Shown piece by piece: positions 5,723-5,821 of a stretch of DNA of 5,821 nt. Each line of letters opens with the position of its first letter. The stretch's first letter is position 1. A model generated the notes under the pieces. That model was given only the letters and a program-made list of their open reading frames with translations, was not told the DNA's origin and did no database searches. The translations under genes were made by a program, and so were the position numbers. This DNA comes from Fidelibacterota bacterium (GTDB lineage: Bacteria; Fidelibacterota; Marinisomatia; SCGC-AAA003-L08; D37C17), in assembly GCA_002705605.1 (NCBI GenBank), contig PAJD01000021.1, positions 9,182 to 15,002 of the forward strand. The letters run 5' to 3'.

Positions 5723-5821
5723 ATGGTTAAAATATATACATCCAACTGGTGTGGTTACTGCGATGCAGCAAAAAACTTACTCAATAAATTAAACATTCAA
5801 TTTGAAGAAATAAATATTGAA
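5723..5821 (+). CDS. grxC: Glutaredoxin, N-terminal part (cut by window edge)
   Basis: An ATG at 5723-5725 opens a frame that runs to the window end, giving 33 residues: MVKIYTSNWCGYCDAAKNLL, then NKLNIQFEEINIE. This is the first strand, active-site helix and second strand of a glutaredoxin of about 80-90 residues. The CxxC centre is C10-G-Y-C13 (the commonest form is CPYC), preceded by the usual W9. The 'F.EI.I' strand after the first helix also fits. Glutaredoxins reduce disulfides and glutathionylated proteins with glutathione. The cis-Pro and GG glutathione-binding motifs would lie past the edge, so the subfamily is uncertain. It starts divergently from the peroxiredoxin, 64 bases apart, and is a plausible electron donor to it. 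No Shine-Dalgarno is visible. Both active-site cysteines are ordinary TGT and TGC codons. Confidence 0.85.
   Translation, partial: MVKIYTSNWCGYCDAAKNLLNKLNIQFEEINIE

Overview
The window is a compact, strongly AT-rich stretch (about a quarter to 30% G+C by eye) of bacterial chromosome. Genes are nearly edge to edge. The dense packing, low G+C and photolyase suggest a small-genome bacterium of sunlit, probably marine, water; this is inference. Taxonomy is mixed. The truncated glycyl-tRNA synthetase is of the single-chain dimeric type, which E. coli-like proteobacteria usually lack. The peroxiredoxin closely resembles E. coli Bcp. I do not name a phylum.

Layout. Positions 1-451 (+): the 3' end of glycyl-tRNA synthetase, then a small DUF2007-type protein with a RanBP2-like zinc finger. 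These converge on a minus-strand run of six genes spanning 5658 down to 502. In transcription order they are a Bcp/PrxQ peroxiredoxin, an EamA-type membrane transporter, cytidine deaminase, thymidine phosphorylase, a seven-helix TIGR02206/TMEM164-like membrane protein and a class I photolyase. Gaps are -14, 19, 6, 11 and 44 bases, so they probably form one operon, possibly with an extra promoter before the photolyase. At the right edge (5723 onward, +) a glutaredoxin starts divergently from the peroxiredoxin across 64 bases of almost pure A+T.

The most important point is the peroxiredoxin. Its reading frame runs from a start with a good Shine-Dalgarno (5658) to a TAG (5200-5202) with one in-frame TGA at 5524-5526. 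That TGA is codon 45, exactly where Bcp proteins carry the peroxidatic cysteine (TPG-C-TVQ-C in E. coli, TPG-UGA-TVQ-C here). A seven-base-pair hairpin with a six-base loop carrying a G in its second position starts 14 bases after the TGA; its loop starts 21 bases after it, where a bacterial SECIS element should be. The gene is best read as a selenocysteine-containing peroxiredoxin (Sec45, resolving Cys50, 152 residues). A standard gene caller would leave only a false 64-residue fragment or call a pseudogene. Prx-type selenoproteins are already known from marine metagenomes, so the family is not new.

How the genes may work together. Cytidine deaminase and thymidine phosphorylase make a short pyrimidine deoxynucleoside salvage path (deoxycytidine to deoxyuridine to uracil plus deoxyribose-1-phosphate). 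Photolyase repairs UV dimers, the selenoperoxiredoxin removes peroxides, and the glutaredoxin is a plausible reductant for it. The whole looks like a light/oxidative-damage and nucleoside-recycling cluster, but that joint role is inference.
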